From Streptomyces caeruleatus (GTDB taxonomy: Bacteria > Actinomycetota > Actinomycetes > Streptomycetales > Streptomycetaceae), in contig NZ_KQ948931.1 of NCBI RefSeq assembly GCF_001514235.1, positions 1 through 64,000 of the forward strand: a stretch of DNA of 64,000 bases, read 5' to 3'. The first letter of the stretch is position 1. Each line of letters begins with the position of its first letter. The notes under the pieces were generated by a model, which saw nothing but the letters and a program-made list of their open reading frames with translations, was not told the origin of the DNA and did no database searches. The position numbers and the translations under genes are program-made. Of this stretch, positions 25,757 through 34,267 are shown one piece after another.

Positions 25757-27397
25757 TCAGCTGTCGCCCGTGCGGGCGGCCAGGGTGACGTCGACGGTGT
25801 GGGTCTGGCCGCCTCGTTCGTAGGTGATCGTGACCTTGTCGCCGGGCTGGTGGGTCCAGATCTCGCCGATCAGGGTGGGACCGGAGTCGATCACCGAGTC
25901 GTCGAGCTTGGTGATGACGTCGCCGGGCTTGAGGCCGGCCTTGTCGGCGGGGCCGCCCGCCTCGACCGCGTCCGAGCCGCTGGCGCCCTGCTCGGTGATC
26001 TTGGCACCGTCGGCGGTGTCCTCCAGGGACACGGAGGCACCGATCTTGGCGTAGACCGGCTTACCGGTCTTGATCAGCTGCTGGGCGACGTACTTGGCCT
26101 GGTTGATCGGGATGGCGAAGCCGAGGCCGATCGAGCCGGACTGGCTGGTGCCGCCCAGGCCGTTCGCCGCGGACTGGATCGCGGAGTTAATGCCGATCAC
26201 ATTGCCCTGGGCGTCCAGCAGCGGGCCGCCGGAGTTGCCCGGGTTGATCGAGGCGTCGGTCTGGAGGGCGCTCATGTAGGACGCGTTGCTGCCGGTGCCG
26301 TCGCTGGAGGCGACCGGGCGGTTCTTGGCGCTGATGATGCCCGTGGTGACCGTGTTGGAGAGGCCGAACGGGGCGCCGATCGCGATGGTGGAGTCGCCGA
26401 CCGCCACCTTGTCGGAGTCGCCCAGGGTGAGCGGCTGCAGGTCCGACGGGGCGTTCTTGAGCTTGATGACCGCGACGTCGTAGCCCTGCGCGTGGCCGAC
26501 AACCTCCGCGTCGTACTTCTTGCCGTTCGGGAAGGTCGCCGTCAGCTTGCCGCCGTCGACCGCGTCGGCCACCACGTGGTTGTTGGTGAGGATGTGGCCC
26601 TCCCTGTCGAAGACGAAGCCTGTGCCGGTCCCGCCCTCGCCCGCGCTGCTCTCGGCCTGGATGGTGACGGTGCTCGGCAGCGCCGTGGCGGCCACGCCCG
26701 CGACGGTGCCCGGGTCGCGCTTGAGCGAGCCACCGCTGTCGGAGGCGGAGACGGTCGTCGAGGAGGTGTTGTCGTCGTTCTTGGCAAGGGTGTAGCCGAG
26801 GCCGCCGCCCAGGCCGCCCGCGACGAGCGCGGCGATGAGCACGGCGGCGAGCAGGCCACCGCGGCCGCGGCCGGACTTCGGCTCCGGCTGCTGGTACGTC
26901 GTGCCCCAGCCGGAGCCGGCACCGGCTCCGCCCGCGCCCGCTGCGCCCATACCGGCGGCGCCCATGCCCGCAGCGCCCATACCGGCACCGGCACCCGCAG
27001 GGGCACCGGCGTCGGCGTACGGCGGCGTGCCGGGGGGCGGCGGGGGCGGCCAGGAGGCGGCGGGGGCCGAGCCCTGCGGAGCGGCCGGGGCGGCCGGGCC
27101 GAGCGGCTGGGCTCCGTTCGAGGCGGCCGGGGCGTGTGTCGGCTGCGATCCATTGGCCGGCTGCTCGGCGACGTACGGCTCAGGGGCGTGCGGCTCGGCG
27201 GCGTGCGGCTGGGTGCCGTTCGCGTTCGCCGGGGTGTCGCTCGGCGCCGGCGGCACCGGTGGCAGCGGGGTGGTCGGGGCGGCACCGGCTTCGGGAGCGG
27301 GGGGCTCCTGGGGCGCCGGAGCAGCAGGAGCGTCCACCGGCACGGGGGGTGCGGACGGGGCCGGGGGTACCGCGGCGCCCTCGTTCTCGGTGCTCAC
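25757..27397 (-). CDS. HtrA/DegP-like membrane-anchored serine protease with PDZ domain
   Basis: The 546-residue protein has a long Pro/Ala-rich cytosolic N-terminus (1-185, including G-M-G-A-A repeats), one membrane segment (about 190-215), a trypsin-like domain with His in T-N-N-H-V-V, Asp in Y-D-V-A-V-I-K-L and Ser in N-P-G-N-S-G-G-P-L-L, and a C-terminal PDZ domain (about 455-540; A-G-L-K-P-G-D-V-I-T-K-L). It should degrade or monitor misfolded proteins outside the membrane. The GTG start at 27395-27397 follows a GGAGAG site. It is divergent from the GDPD gene. Confidence 0.95.
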   Translation of the reverse strand: MSTENEGAAVPPAPSAPPVPVDAPAAPAPQEPPAPEAGAAPTTPLPPVPPAPSDTPANANGTQPHAAEPHAPEPYVAEQPANGSQPTHAPAASNGAQPLGPAAPAAPQGSAPAASWPPPPPPGTPPYADAGAPAGAGAGMGAAGMGAAGMGAAGAGGAGAGSGWGTTYQQPEPKSGRGRGGLLAAVLIAALVAGGLGGGLGYTLAKNDDNTSSTTVSASDSGGSLKRDPGTVAGVAATALPSTVTIQAESSAGEGGTGTGFVFDREGHILTNNHVVADAVDGGKLTATFPNGKKYDAEVVGHAQGYDVAVIKLKNAPSDLQPLTLGDSDKVAVGDSTIAIGAPFGLSNTVTTGIISAKNRPVASSDGTGSNASYMSALQTDASINPGNSGGPLLDAQGNVIGINSAIQSAANGLGGTSQSGSIGLGFAIPINQAKYVAQQLIKTGKPVYAKIGASVSLEDTADGAKITEQGASGSDAVEAGGPADKAGLKPGDVITKLDDSVIDSGPTLIGEIWTHQPGDKVTITYERGGQTHTVDVTLAARTGDS

Positions 27398-27663
27398 AGC
27401 TTCTCTCCTCGATCCACGGCTGGTTTTTTCGGTCGCACTCGGTCACGCCCGTTCACGCTTGTCCACGGCCGGTGCGCTCAGCTGTGCATGCCTTTGTGTA
27501 TGCGGTCAGCTTTTCCCACAGGCCGTCAGAGCACCATAAGCGGTTGCTGTGCGTCCACGGCCACTCCTTACATAGGTCATGTGAGACCAAAAAGGCACAA
27601 TCTCAGTGTCCTCGTGCCTTCTCCGCTCGCACGTCTACCCCTGTGCGGTGGCACCATGACGCG

Positions 27664-28491
27664 GTGACCCACGCACGGCAGCACCAGATCCAAGTCGTCG
27701 CCCACCGCGGAGCCTCCGAAGACGCTCCTGAGCACACCCTGGCCGCGTACAAGAAGGCGATCGAGGACGGTGCGGACGCCCTTGAGTGCGACGTACGCCT
27801 CACCGCGGACGGCCATCTCGTCTGCGTCCACGACCGCCGTGTCAACCGTACGTCCAACGGCCGCGGCGCCGTCTCCGCGCTGGAGCTCGCCGAGCTCGCC
27901 GCCCTGGACTTCGGCTCCCGCAAGAACCGCGACTCGTGGAAGAACCGGGCCGAGGAGCCCGACTGGGAGTTCCGGCCGGAGGACCCGGAGGACACCTCCG
28001 TACTCACCCTGGAGCGGCTGCTGGAGCTCGTCGCGGACGCGGGGCGGCGTGTGGAGATGGCGATCGAGACCAAGCACCCGACCCGGTGGGCGGGGCAGGT
28101 CGAGGAACGGCTGCTGGTTCTGCTGAAGCGGTTCGGGCTCGACGCGCCCGCCTCGGCCGCCGACTCCCCGGTGCGCGTCATGAGCTTCTCCGCCCGCTCA
28201 CTGCATCGCGTGCGTGCCGCCTCGCCGACGCTGCCGACGGTCTATCTGATGCAGTTCGTCTCACCGAGGCTGCGGGACGGGCGGCTGCCCGCGGGCGTCC
28301 ACATCGCGGGCCCCTCGATCCGGATCGTGCGCAGTCACCCGGCGTACGTGGAGCGCTTGAAGCGGGCCGGCCACCAGGTGCACGTATGGACCGTGAACGA
28401 GCCGCAGGACGTCGACCTCTGCGTCGAACTGGGCGTCGACGCCATCATCACCAACCGCCCGCGCGCGGTGCTGCACCAGCTCGGCCGCTGA
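27664..28491 (+). CDS. Glycerophosphodiester phosphodiesterase
   Basis: The 275-residue protein shows the GDPD signature: V-A-H-R-G-A-S (about 12-18), E-H-T-L-A-A-Y, L-E-C-D-V-R-L-T-A-D-G-H-L-V-C-V-H-D, and at the end V-H-V-W-T-V-N-E-P and G-V-D-A-I-I-T-N-R-P. It hydrolyses glycerophosphodiesters to glycerol-3-phosphate and an alcohol. There is no signal peptide, so it is probably cytosolic. The GTG at 27664 is the chosen start; an ATG 8 bp upstream is out of frame. An insertion rich in Trp and Glu (about 85-110) is not part of the usual core. Confidence 0.9.
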   Translation: MTHARQHQIQVVAHRGASEDAPEHTLAAYKKAIEDGADALECDVRLTADGHLVCVHDRRVNRTSNGRGAVSALELAELAALDFGSRKNRDSWKNRAEEPDWEFRPEDPEDTSVLTLERLLELVADAGRRVEMAIETKHPTRWAGQVEERLLVLLKRFGLDAPASAADSPVRVMSFSARSLHRVRAASPTLPTVYLMQFVSPRLRDGRLPAGVHIAGPSIRIVRSHPAYVERLKRAGHQVHVWTVNEPQDVDLCVELGVDAIITNRPRAVLHQLGR

Positions 28492-28502
28492 CACACGCAC
28501 GC

Positions 28503-28539
28503 GCGCGTGGAGCGCTCACACACGCGCGTGGAGCGCTCA
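28503..28539. repeat. 21-bp spaced direct repeat after the GDPD gene
   Basis: GCGCGTGGAGCGCTCA occurs at 28503-28518 and 28524-28539. The rest of the gap 28492-28807 has no supported gene; the AAAGGAGG ribosome site of the next gene is at about 28793-28800. Confidence 0.6.
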
Positions 28540-28807
28540 AGGCGGGACTCAGGCAAAGCGTGCACGTGTAAACCCCCGAAACCTCACCAATCCCTGCGCA
28601 ACCTATTGACCCCCGAGCCCCTTCAGCCCCATCCTCCACTCTCGGCCACACCGACGGATTTCAGCCATCCCGATTACAGGGTGTGCTCCGGCGCGTTCGG
28701 TCCGTATTCGATCGTTGCGAATGCGTCACCGGACCTTGATTGGCCGGTTTCCGGTACAGGCCAATGGGGCATCCACACCGTGGCGTGGGGCAAAGGAGGT
28801 CTCGGGG

Positions 28808-29359
28808 GTGGCGTTGGTGGTGGCACAGGAGGTGCCCACGTCGTCGAGCATGGCCGTACCCCATGGCCCTGCGGGCGTGGGGAAAGCAAGACACCGTATG
28901 CGCTCACAGTTGCGCAGGGGTGGCGTTGCGGAATCGGTCATCGACGACGCCGTACTGATTCTTTCCGAACTCTTGAGCAACGCGTGCAAACACGGCCGGC
29001 CACTGGGTGACGCACTGGCCGGGGACGGCGACGTCCGGGCCGCATGGCGCGTAGATCTGAGCGGCAGGCTCACCGTGGAGGTGACGGACGGCGGCGGACC
29101 CACTCGCCCTGCTCCGGCCACGCCCTCGGTCACCGCACACGGCGGCCGCGGGCTGAACATCATCACCGCCCTCGCCGACGACTGGGGTGTCCGGGACGAC
29201 GCCCGGGGCGAGGTCACGGTCTGGGTCGTGGTCCATGACGACGTTCATGATCCCGACGCGGGGCACCGTCGCGCCGACTTCGCTACGCGCGTCGCGGCAC
29301 CGGCGGTGAGCGCGATATCCGGCCTCGACTTCGCGGACGCCTTCGACCACCTGGACTGA
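28808..29359 (+). CDS. Anti-sigma-type ATP-binding protein (HATPase_c, RsbW/SpoIIAB-like)
   Basis: The 183-residue protein is a lone GHKL ATPase domain: N-box I-L-S-E-L-L-S-N-A-C-K-H-G (about 53-65), G1 box V-T-D-G-G-G, and G2 box G-G-R-G-L-N-I-I-T-A-L. Streptomyces has many such stand-alone proteins, some of which bind and phosphorylate anti-sigma antagonists. The GTG at 28808 was chosen because AAAGGAGG lies 8 nt upstream. No sigma or antagonist gene is adjacent, so the partner is unknown. Confidence 0.85.
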   Translation: MALVVAQEVPTSSSMAVPHGPAGVGKARHRMRSQLRRGGVAESVIDDAVLILSELLSNACKHGRPLGDALAGDGDVRAAWRVDLSGRLTVEVTDGGGPTRPAPATPSVTAHGGRGLNIITALADDWGVRDDARGEVTVWVVVHDDVHDPDAGHRRADFATRVAAPAVSAISGLDFADAFDHLD

Positions 29360-29488
29360 AGGGCACCCGGTTGCCGAAGCCCCGCTTCCGGCACGACCCG
29401 TTGGTTGTCCACAGGCTCCCGTCGACGATGGCGTGAACGGCTAGGCTCGCGCCCGTACGAGACGAGCCGTAACCGGGAGACACCCACG

Positions 29489-30478
29489 ATGGCCAAGAAG
29501 CGACCCCAGACCAAGGCCAAGCGCCCGCAGCTCCGCGACGCAGCCCGCGCCGGAGGCGCTGATGGACACATTCCGGTGGTCGGCGCGCGCGAACCTTGCC
29601 CCTGCGGCAGCGGTCGGCGCTACAAGGCCTGTCACGGCCGGGCCGCCGCGCACGCGGTGACCGAGCTGGTGCAGCGTCCGTTCGAGGGACTGCCCGGCGA
29701 GTGCGACTGGGTGGCCCTGCGCGAGCTGGTGCCCGCCGCCACCGTCGAACTGCCCCTGAAGGGCGGCCTCCCCGAAGGCGTCCCGTCCGTCACGCTGGCC
29801 ACGGTGCTGCCGATGGCCTGGCCGGCCCTGCGCCGCGACGACGGCTCGGTGCTGCTGGGCCTGCAGAACGACACGGCGTCCGGCGACATCAGCCGCGACC
29901 TCGCCGACACGCTCCAGCAGGCGCTCACCGCGAAGCCCGGCACCCCGGTCCAGGGGCGGCGCGCCCCGGCCGACGGTCCGCGGCTGCAGGATCTCCTCGA
30001 CCCGGAAGGCGCGTTCGAGCCAGTTGTGCACGCGGGCTTCGAGTTCTGGGTCCCGGACGCGGAGAACGCCACTCCGGAAGTGACCGCCTCCCTGGAGCGG
30101 GCCAACGCCGCTGCCATCCCGACCGTGAAGCTGACCGGCGTGGACTCCGCGTACTGGTGCGAGACGCCGGAGAAGAACCACCTGCGCTGGGTCATGCCGC
30201 ACCCCGAGGAGCAGCTTCTGGACGCCCTCGCGCGGCTGCACGCGGCGGGGAAGTCGAGCCTCGGCGAGGGCACCCGTCTCGTGGGCTCCTTCCGCGCTCA
30301 CGGCCTCACCGTGCCGGTCTGGGACCTGCCGCGCGGTGTCGGCGCCGAGGATGTGGAGAAGCCGGCGGCCGAGTTCGCCGAGCGCCTCGCGGCCGCCCTG
30401 GCCACGGACGCACCGCTCACTCCTGACGAGCGTCGCGCGCGTGGCGGCCTGACCAACCGGCAGGTCACGCTCAGCTGA
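29489..30478 (+). CDS. DUF5926-type protein with N-terminal SEC-C zinc motif
   Basis: The 329-residue protein starts with a Lys/Arg-rich segment (M-A-K-K-R-P-Q-T-K-A-K-R) and a SEC-C motif C-P-C-G-S-G-R-R-Y-K-A-C-H-G (about 36-49), the zinc-binding module found at the SecA C-terminus. The remaining 270 residues match the actinobacterial DUF5926 layout and have no catalytic motif I recognise. A ribosome- or Sec-associated role is possible but unproven. The ATG follows GGGAGA. Confidence 0.85.
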   Translation: MAKKRPQTKAKRPQLRDAARAGGADGHIPVVGAREPCPCGSGRRYKACHGRAAAHAVTELVQRPFEGLPGECDWVALRELVPAATVELPLKGGLPEGVPSVTLATVLPMAWPALRRDDGSVLLGLQNDTASGDISRDLADTLQQALTAKPGTPVQGRRAPADGPRLQDLLDPEGAFEPVVHAGFEFWVPDAENATPEVTASLERANAAAIPTVKLTGVDSAYWCETPEKNHLRWVMPHPEEQLLDALARLHAAGKSSLGEGTRLVGSFRAHGLTVPVWDLPRGVGAEDVEKPAAEFAERLAAALATDAPLTPDERRARGGLTNRQVTLS

Positions 30479-30496
30479 CGCGCGCCGCGGAGATCG

Positions 30497-30526
30497 GGTT
30501 CGGCTGAACGGCCGTTCAGCCGAACC
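30497..30526. terminator. Perfect 30-bp palindromic terminator
   Basis: GGTTCGGCTGAACGG followed by CCGTTCAGCCGAACC is a perfect inverted repeat, 19 bp after the stop of the DUF5926 gene. Confidence 0.75.
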
Positions 30527-30642
30527 GGCCCGCGCCGGGAGGGTGAATCCGATCACAACTCCCATGCGGAGCAAGGGAGTCCGTGACTGGAAAGCCCGGA
30601 TCGAATTTGCGAACCGCCGATCTCTTGTTACCGTTCGAGTAG

Positions 30643-30680
30643 CCCGGTTGCTGGTGCATCCCCCGTCGCCAGCAACCGGG
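30643..30680 (+). terminator. Hairpin with C-rich loop and T-tract; possible end of a small RNA
   Basis: CCCGGTTGCTGG (30643-30654) pairs perfectly with CCAGCAACCGGG (30669-30680) around a 14-nt loop containing five consecutive C, followed by TCTTTCC. Because the DUF5926 gene already has a terminator at 30497-30526, this plus-strand terminator implies a separate short transcript starting between about 30527 and 30640, or read-through. A weaker ACTCCC/GGGAGT stem lies at about 30557-30580. Confidence 0.6.
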
Positions 30681-30721
30681 TCTTTCCATGTGCACGTTCC
30701 TTTACGGAACGGCGGCACATG

Positions 30722-31390
30722 TCAACGGCTCGAGGTGTCCTCGGAATTGCCCCGCTCGGCGTTGCTCGCGGAACGCAGCAACAGCGCCCCGCGCCCGGCC
30801 CGCTCCGCGAACTCCGTGACCGCCGTATAGGCGTCCGAGCCGCCGCGCGTGCGCTCCCGAGGCGTCTCGCACGTCCCCGGCTCGTCCTCGGCGCCCACGA
30901 CGCAGCGCATCTGGAGCGTGCGCCCACCGGGCCCCATGAGGCTCAGCACGGAGTCCAGCGCACCGCCTGTCGCATTGCGGAAGTACGTGCGCGCCCAGGT
31001 CTCCTCACCCTGGGTGAGGACACAGGTCTGCGCCTCGATGCCCTCGGGCGAGGTGAGTTCGGGACCGCAGCGCACGGCGGTGGACAGGCCGAGGTCGAGC
31101 AGCAGCGCGGTGCCGGTCGGGTCGGCGGAGGGCGCCTTGGCGTCACCGCGTGGCGAGGGACGTACGGCGCCGTTCTTCGGGGCGGGCGAGGAGGGCCGTA
31201 CAGCCTCCCGGTCGGATGCCCCCACGGCCGCCCGGCCCGCGTCGACGACCTGGCCGGCGGCCGCCCAGGCCAGTGGCAGGGCGACCGCGGCCGCCGCGAC
31301 GGACGCGAGGGCGATCAGACGGACTCTTCGATGGTTCGGCCCGCGGCGATGCGACGACGGTGCCCTATTTCCCCTGGTATGACGCGGCAT
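30722..31390 (-). CDS. Hypothetical exported or membrane-anchored protein
   Basis: The 222-residue protein has a basic N-terminus (R-H-T-R-G-N-R-A...H-R-R-V-R), one hydrophobic segment (about 26-45) acting as signal or anchor, a Pro/Ser/Lys linker, and a globular C-terminal part with L-L-D-L-G-L-S-T-A-V-R-C-G-P-E-L, E-A-Q-T-C-V-L-T-Q-G and M-R-C-V-V-G. The cysteines suggest disulfides outside the membrane. I do not recognise a family. The next minus-strand gene upstream ends 56 bp away, so they may be co-transcribed. Confidence 0.65.
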   Translation of the reverse strand: MPRHTRGNRAPSSHRRGPNHRRVRLIALASVAAAAVALPLAWAAAGQVVDAGRAAVGASDREAVRPSSPAPKNGAVRPSPRGDAKAPSADPTGTALLLDLGLSTAVRCGPELTSPEGIEAQTCVLTQGEETWARTYFRNATGGALDSVLSLMGPGGRTLQMRCVVGAEDEPGTCETPRERTRGGSDAYTAVTEFAERAGRGALLLRSASNAERGNSEDTSSR

Positions 31391-31446
31391 ACAGCGGAAT
31401 GTAACGACCGCACGGGCATGTGCCGTTCCGCGCGCGCCGGATGGCC

Positions 31447-32106
31447 CTACAACTCGGGCGCGCTCACACCCGTACGAGTGAGGGCCTCGACCACGGCGTC
31501 CACCACGGCCTCGACATCGGGCACCCACGGGGAGGCCGAGCCGGGGAGGGGGGCGCGCTGCCAGGTGATGGGGCCCTGGCCGGTCTCGGACGGGGGCAGG
31601 GCGATGTAGCCGCCCTCGCCGTGGAAGCGGAGGGAGCCGGGGACGAAGTCCTTGGCGTACAGCAGCTCGCCCAGCTGTTCCATGGAGTACGGCTTCACCA
31701 GGATCGACCAGCGGGCGGGCGAGGCGACGACCGGGCCGAGGCGCATGCCCTTGCGGTCGAGTGCGGTGAGGGCGTGCGCTGCCGGCAGGGCGGGCAGGCT
31801 GACCGCGCAGGGCGCCGTGCCGCCGGTGGCGAGGATGATCGGCGCCGCGGGCCGGTTGGCCCACCACCAGCGCACCATGCGCTCGTCGGTCGTGGCCGCG
31901 AGGAGTCCGGGGTCGAAGGGGTGCGCGCCGGGCACCGTGCAGTCCGGGTCGGGGCAGCCGCAGCGGGAGTGTCCCTGCGGGTGCGTCGTCACGCCCGGGA
32001 GTACGGGCCAGCGCCATTCCGTCGCGAAGGTCAGGGCCGCGCTGATCAACTCAGACTTCCCGTCGCCGCGCAGAAGCCTGCGTCGCCTTCCGAGGATCTC
32101 GCGCAT
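31447..32106 (-). CDS. Prim-pol-like N-terminal domain protein
   Basis: The 219-residue protein resembles the bifunctional primase/polymerase N-terminal domain: S-A-A-L-T-F-A-T-E-W-R-W-P-V-L-P-G-V, a cysteine/histidine cluster S-R-C-G-C-P-D-P-D-C-T-V-P-G-A-H-P, W-W-W-A-N-R-P-A-A-P-I-I-L-A-T-G, and G-E-G-G-Y-I-A-L-P-P-S. The catalytic D-x-D of active prim-pols is not obvious, so it may be non-catalytic. The ATG follows an AAAGGA site. It is distinct from the prim-pol protein at 22890. Confidence 0.7.
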   Translation of the reverse strand: MREILGRRRRLLRGDGKSELISAALTFATEWRWPVLPGVTTHPQGHSRCGCPDPDCTVPGAHPFDPGLLAATTDERMVRWWWANRPAAPIILATGGTAPCAVSLPALPAAHALTALDRKGMRLGPVVASPARWSILVKPYSMEQLGELLYAKDFVPGSLRFHGEGGYIALPPSETGQGPITWQRAPLPGSASPWVPDVEAVVDAVVEALTRTGVSAPEL

Positions 32107-32602
32107 GAGCGCTCGTTCCTTTCCGTTGCACCGCTGGCAACACCGTGGTCACATCACACCATGTGTCGATCACTTCACTGTGCGTACCTGTAGGCGCATC
32201 ACACCCCTGCCGCGAGCAAGGGGATCCCCTATGGGCCGAGCGTTGGCTGCTTCAGCGGCAGCCTCGTCCATACGTCGTCCATCAAAAGCACGTGCGTGGG
32301 GTGGCGAAGTATGGCGTTTGCCGTCGCGCGTATTTCTCTTCGCCTCCGCCACGGGAGGATGGGGCACGATCGTCGGTGGCTAAGACGCCCGGGTCCGTCA
32401 CCAGGTTCCGGGTGGTTGTCAACCACCCCTGGCCTTCACCGAGTACGTACCCATCACGACCGCTGTGACGCTCTGTGGAGCGAAACCAGTCGACCGCAAT
32501 ACCCCGTTCCCTGAGGCAGTTTTAGGCCAACTTTGCCTTTACGCAAGAGGTCTACGACGAGTGCTCAGGTTACCCACGGACACCAGGAATCCCGGCAGGA
32601 CA
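32107..32602. other. 496-bp divergent intergenic region
   Basis: I see no supported gene. It separates a minus-strand gene from the plus-strand GAF-PP2C gene and is less GC-rich than its surroundings, so it probably holds both promoters. It contains a perfect inverted repeat GGGTGGTTG-T-CAACCACCC at 32410-32428. In-frame codons extend upstream of the chosen start at 32603 to about 32465, without a convincing ribosome site. Confidence 0.5.
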
Positions 32603-34114
32603 ATGCTGGACATCCCCTTACGAGTGCGTGTACATGTGGAGACACTGCTAGCGGCGCAGAATGACATGGGGGTTTGCGATGCTTTTGAGCAATACGCACC
32701 GGTCGGAAAGCCGGACGCCATGAACGCCCCTCACCCTTCGAAAGTGGCCAGAATCGATTCCACGGTTCCCTCGCCCGCACACACTGTCGCGCCCGCGCCC
32801 GCGGCCCCGGGAACCCCAGCGGTTCCCGCGCCGAACGCACCCGGCGCGGTGCTCCAGGACCGCCTCGCCGGCTGGGTCTCGGACCTCACGACCCTCCACG
32901 AACTCACCGAACGCCTGGCCCGTACGGACGCACTCGCCGACGCCCTCCAGGAACTGCTGCGCGCCGGATCCGCCCTCGTGGGCGCCCGGCGCGGTCTCGT
33001 CGTACTGGAACCCGCGGACGGACTGGGCCCGGACACCACCATCGGTCTGGGCCTCGCCCGCGCCGACCTCGGGCACATCGAGACCGTGCCGCGCAGCGCG
33101 ATGTCGTACGGCAGGATCCTCGACGGACTGCCCGGCGGCGACGGTGAGATCGCCCAGCCGGACCTGCTCTCCGAGGACGGACTCGACCCCCGCCACCGCG
33201 AGGTCGCCGCCCGCCTCGGCTACGCCGCCAGCTACGCCCTGCCCCTGTCCACCGAGGCCGCCGGGCGCCTCGGCGCCGCCGTCTGGCTGTACGACGAGCC
33301 CGCCGAACCGGCCGAGCGCCAGCGCCACCTCGCCGGCCTGTACACCCGCTACGCCACCGAGCACCTGTCCCGGCTCCTGGAGATCGAGCGCACGCGCGCG
33401 TGCATGAAGACGATGGCCGAGGAGCTGCTCCCGTCCCGGCTGCCGCGCATGGCCGGCGTCCAGCTCGCCGTGCGGCACCGCACCGGCCCGCGCGGGGGCG
33501 GCGACTGGTACGACGCGCTGCCGCTGCCGGACGCCGCACTCGGCCTCGCGGTCGGCTCGGTCACCGGGTCCGGGCCCAGCGCGGTCGCCGCGATGGGACG
33601 GCTGCGGGCCAGCCTGCGGGCGTACGCCGTGATGGAGGGCGAGGACCCGGTCGCGGTCCTGTCCGACCTGGAGCTGCTGCTCAGACTCACCGAGCCCGCC
33701 CGCTGCGCCACCGCCCTGTTCGCCTACTGCGAGCCCTCCCTGCGCAGGATCACGCTCGCCGGTGCCGGCCACACCCCGCCGCTGCTGATCGGCGAGCGGC
33801 GCACCGAGTTCGTGGAGACCTCCGTGTCCGCGCCGCTGGGCATGCTGGCCTGCTGGGAGGCGCCGAGCGTGGAGCTGACGACGGAACCCGGAGAGACGGT
33901 TCTGCTGTACACCGACGGGCTGCTGCACCGCACCGGCGACGCCACCGACCGCGCCTTCGCCCGGCTGCACGCGGCGGCGGCCGGGGTGCCGAGGGCGATC
34001 CGGCACGACCCGGACGCCGTCGTCGACCACGTCCTGCGGACCGTGCTGCCGGGCGGGACGGACCGGGCGGACAGCGAGGAGGACGTCGTCCTGCTGGCGG
34101 CGCGCTTCGAGTAG
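32603..34114 (+). CDS. GAF-like plus SpoIIE-type PP2C phosphatase, active site altered
   Basis: The 503-residue protein starts M-L-D-I-P-L-R-V-R-V-H-V-E-T-L, has a Pro/Ala linker (about 50-80), a GAF-like domain (about 85-265) and a PP2C_SpoIIE domain (285-500). G-G-G-D-W-Y-D is kept, but the canonical G-D-V-x-G-H-G metal motif reads V-G-S-V-T-G-S-G, so one metal-binding Asp and the His are lost. L-Y-T-D-G-L and the final S-E-E-D-V-V-L-L remain. Activity is therefore uncertain. The ATG at 32603 follows GGCAGGA; no other gene is close enough to be in the same operon. Confidence 0.85.
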   Translation: MLDIPLRVRVHVETLLAAQNDMGVCDAFEQYAPVGKPDAMNAPHPSKVARIDSTVPSPAHTVAPAPAAPGTPAVPAPNAPGAVLQDRLAGWVSDLTTLHELTERLARTDALADALQELLRAGSALVGARRGLVVLEPADGLGPDTTIGLGLARADLGHIETVPRSAMSYGRILDGLPGGDGEIAQPDLLSEDGLDPRHREVAARLGYAASYALPLSTEAAGRLGAAVWLYDEPAEPAERQRHLAGLYTRYATEHLSRLLEIERTRACMKTMAEELLPSRLPRMAGVQLAVRHRTGPRGGGDWYDALPLPDAALGLAVGSVTGSGPSAVAAMGRLRASLRAYAVMEGEDPVAVLSDLELLLRLTEPARCATALFAYCEPSLRRITLAGAGHTPPLLIGERRTEFVETSVSAPLGMLACWEAPSVELTTEPGETVLLYTDGLLHRTGDATDRAFARLHAAAAGVPRAIRHDPDAVVDHVLRTVLPGGTDRADSEEDVVLLAARFE

Positions 34115-34267
34115 CGGTCCGCGGCCCCTCCACCTCCCGGCCACTGCCCATAACAGGCATGTGGTCCGCGCCATAGCAGCGTCGGGCGGCACTTCGGTCG
34201 TCCCCGGATCGTTCCCTGTACGACCGTACGATGGACGGGGTCCAGCGCCGTATCGAGGAGGATGACC

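Noticed and set aside
30543..30830. Small plus-strand protein frame covering the C-loop hairpin
   Set aside because: It runs into the antisense of the next gene, has no ribosome site and contains a strong terminator; an RNA feature explains the region better.
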